Source of the DNA: Terramyces sp. JEL0728
Lineage: Eukaryota > Chytridiomycota > Chytridiomycetes > Rhizophydiales > Terramycetaceae
Reading direction: 5' to 3'
Length of the DNA: 20,358 bases
Assembly: GCA_027603945.1 (NCBI GenBank)
Contig: JADIIU010000183.1
Location: forward strand, 1 to 20,358
The translations under genes and the position numbers were made by a program. The stretch's first letter is position 1, and every line of letters starts with the position of its first letter. The notes under the pieces were generated by a model. The model was not told the origin of the DNA. It saw nothing but the letters and a program-made list of their open reading frames with translations, and searched no databases. Of this stretch, positions 18,266 to 20,358 are shown in pieces.

Positions 18266-19910
18266 TTATTTAATTAAAAGATATTCCATCAATTCTATAT
18301 GGCTTGGTGCAGGTCGCTCCATAATCTCCCCCTTTTGGCGTCCAATAAAGATCCCGTAGTAAATCACAGAGTCGATGAGATCCAGCAGCTCCATATGAAG
18401 CAAGATATTATGGAACTGGTTTAATTTCTGGAATGCGTGGCAGAATCGCTGAAATCCTTTTATAATGATTTTAAAAGAAATGGTAGCTTCGTCGATAAGC
18501 AGTTTTTTACAGCACAGAAGGAAAAATCCTACCGGGAATAGGGCAAACACCAAGATTACAGCCATGTATTTCAAATCCGGATTGAATTTCATGATAAGTT
18601 CAACAACTTGTGCACAGGATACAGCAGCGTCCAGCGCTTCCTTAAAATACAGCTGTTCCGTAACTTTTTTCCCGTCAATAACATTCCTCATAAAGGTTGG
18701 AAGAACTAAATTGATTCTAGCACTGAAATATATCATTGAAATGTAAATAGTGAACCAAGCCTTGTCTTGATCTTTTTCAATTTGGTTTGTAATTGTAAAC
18801 TTTGCTAACTGAAATTTGACAGTAAATACACTCATCCAGTCAATCATAGATGCATTAATACACCCGCCAATATAATGCGATTCGTTGTTGTTGCCCGTTA
18901 GTTCAATATTGAAATAATGGTTCGTCTTTTCCTGAATCCTTTGGATGATCATGTGTAGTGCTTCGATATCCAGATCAGGCAACGTGTAGGTATACCACTC
19001 TTTACTCGACATTATTTCGATTCCAAAATAGTCTCTCGAGCCGGCGAATTCAAAATAAATGTTGCTTGATGGCAAAAATAGTCTGTTTTCTTCTGCCAAA
19101 ATGCTTCCATACGGCACATGCTTGGGGAATGAGCAGTAGTCTCTATATACAAGCCACCATATTCTCCTAATATGCTCCCTTTCGTAATCAAATAGTGTTA
19201 TTTTCGATATTTGTTCCTCGCAACTTATTTTGGAAATTCTTGCGTACTGGATCGTCAGCCTGAAATACATTACGGCTTCGTCTATTGAATTGAGTTCTAT
19301 ATAAGCAAAGTGATTACGATAGCAGACGTTTGTTATCACCTCTAGGGTCATCACAGATATATGATCACAGCATTTGGCATAATCGAACGACTGCGCTTTT
19401 TGGAGAAAAATATTTACAAGGTCAAGCCTATTGGATATTCCAGGCGGTAATTGATGATCCTTTACAAATAATGCTCCGCACGAGTAGAGAGCGAATCGGA
19501 GTGGCCAAAATATTTTTGCAGACTGTCTGTAGTACTCTTCGGTGATTCCCAGGATTATCCCTGGAAACTTTTTAAATCGAAGCTCCAACAAGTATTCGTG
19601 GTCCATTTCAAACAGCTCTTTCTGTAGTTCGTGAGACAGGGTAACATGTATAATAGTAGGATGCACCTGCTCCTTTTTCTCAAGATGGTACTTGGTAGTG
19701 ACTAATAGCCGCCGCTCCATTTGTTTGATGCGCTGCTCAATCTTTTTCAGCTGTTCTTCCACTTCTGCTTGATTGGAGTATTCACACTTATTGCTCTTGG
19801 CAACGCAGAACGAACACGGCTGCTGCCTATCACACTTGCGTTTCTATATCAGTAATTCGTACTCTTTTTGTGCAATAATCACAGCTGTAGCGTACTTTTT
19901 TGTAAATCAT
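18266..19910 (-). CDS. Zn(II)2Cys6 transcription factor, paralogue TF4 (unit B)
   Basis: Predicted 534 aa twin of the gene at 10524-12169. Introns are 19844-19862 (GTACGAATTACTGATATAG, 19 nt, one T shorter than in unit A) and 19297-19317 (21 nt); exons are 48, 526 and 1031 nt. The one-base indel lies wholly within the intron, so the spliced protein is unaffected. The zinc cluster is unchanged. Substitutions include EEQLEKI to EEQLKKI, ERDHE to EMDHE, NLFLQ to NIFLQ, ENKLF to ENRLF and PAFMR to PTFMR, all outside the zinc cluster. Upstream lies the unit B tail. Confidence 0.9.
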
Positions 19911-20332
19911 ATCCGAAAAATTTAGGGAAAATGCGGGAAAATGTGATAAATGTATACCCAAATAAACATTTTTTATTGGATTTGAAATTGGTAGGAAATT
20001 CGGATCTTTTTGTAGTTCTAGATGTGATTGCCTTTCCACCATATTTAGCTGTTGAGATCAGACGATTCGTTTGCTGCCGAATGATATTAGTTCAAATTTT
20101 GATTTCTCGATAGCCAGCCAAAATAAGCCTGTCTAGTACCGACTAGCATAGCTAACATTTCCGCAAGTGATCTTTTGCCAGCATTGAACTATATTGCAAT
20201 AACCATATTTGTGGCGGGTTCGGGTGGAATTTCGCAAACCGCTTGAATAAAACAATCAGCCAGCACCATTGGCTGCAGATAGCCAAGCAGCTACCAATGT
20301 GGATGATGTAGTGTATAATTGGAGATGAAAGC
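19911..20332. promoter_or_regulatory. Non-coding tail of unit B, TF4 upstream region
   Basis: About 420 bp without a gene I can support, matching 12170-12583 with more differences than the coding parts, including about 6 extra bases near 19980 and one extra T near 20174. The CGGGTTCGGGTGG element is retained. Confidence 0.5.
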
Positions 20333-20339
20333 AAAAAAT

Positions 20340-20358
20340 CGCTCCCAGGTGGGCTTGA
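20340..20358 (-). pseudogene. 3' fragment of an unidentified tRNA at the window edge (possibly intact beyond it)
   Basis: Same 19 bases as 12591-12609: acceptor 3' strand TGGGAGC, T-stem 3' strand CCACC and T-loop end on the minus strand. The sequence is cut by the window end, so this may be either a second chimeric junction or the 3' end of the intact parental tRNA. Confidence 0.55.

Larger units (their letters stand above)
12610..20358. repeat. Tandem duplication unit B (four Zn2Cys6 genes)
   Basis: Second copy of the segment at 4882-12609, same orientation. Differences include an 11-bp plus small extra sequence near 12770, a 10-bp loss near 14590, altered blocks near 16280-16435, 2 bp near 18220 and about 6 bp near 19980, plus scattered substitutions. 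All four genes keep their zinc-cluster cysteines, splice sites and exon sizes, so all appear intact. The unit ends at the window end on the same base that ends unit A. Confidence 0.95.

Noticed and set aside
4882..20358. Mobile element or transposon as the cause of the repeat
   Set aside because: No transposase, integrase, reverse transcriptase, terminal inverted repeats or target-site duplication was found; the boundary is a tRNA-tRNA join.
1..20358. CRISPR arrays, rRNA, bacterial operon features
   Set aside because: None seen; the content is plainly eukaryotic.
4882..20358. Unit B as an assembly duplicate of unit A
   Set aside because: Dispersed substitutions and indels throughout show that the two are distinct sequences; misjoined haplotypes remain possible and are noted under the tandem duplication finding.

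Overview
The window comes from a compact eukaryotic genome, most likely a fungus or a close fungal relative. It holds eight Zn(II)2Cys6 fungal-type transcription factor genes beside ordinary eukaryotic housekeeping genes (a NECAP endocytic adaptor, ESCRT-0 Vps27, TCTP, an ASH/RhoGAP protein and tRNA-Pro). The lineage cannot be fixed from the sequence. Introns of about 20 nt, very short intergenic spaces and poly(A) signals fused to stop codons point to a compacted, perhaps early-diverging lineage, but that is inference.

Layout. Bases 1-4940 are a dense housekeeping block: NECAP (-), VPS27 (-), TCTP (+, only 73 bp from the VPS27 start), a convergent ASH-RhoGAP gene (-), then an intact tRNA-Pro(AGG) (-). 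From about 4882 to the end there are two tandem units of about 7.73-7.75 kb (A: 4882-12609; B: 12610-20358). They are nearly identical. Each holds four head-to-tail minus-strand paralogues of one Zn2Cys6 regulator family (called TF1-TF4 here) and a non-coding tail of about 420 bp. The A/B junction lies inside a tRNA T-loop: the 5' part of tRNA-Pro is joined to what looks like the 3' end of a different tRNA. The last base of the window falls exactly on the same boundary at the end of unit B, so a third unit or the intact second tRNA should follow.

The most striking general feature is the introns. Every protein gene here needs splicing, and all 28 introns I could place are 19-21 nt, GT-AG, with a YTNA-type branch motif a few bases from the 3' splice site. 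Without them the genes look frameshifted; with them every reading frame closes exactly and matches its family. In the TF paralogues both intron positions are conserved, and all eight genes have a middle exon of exactly 526 nt.

Functionally, NECAP (clathrin/AP-2 endocytosis), Vps27 (endosomal ubiquitin sorting) and the ASH-RhoGAP (membrane/small-GTPase signalling) share a trafficking theme, although such neighbours in eukaryotes need not be co-regulated. The TF array contains only regulators: no target enzymes or transporters lie inside the repeated unit.
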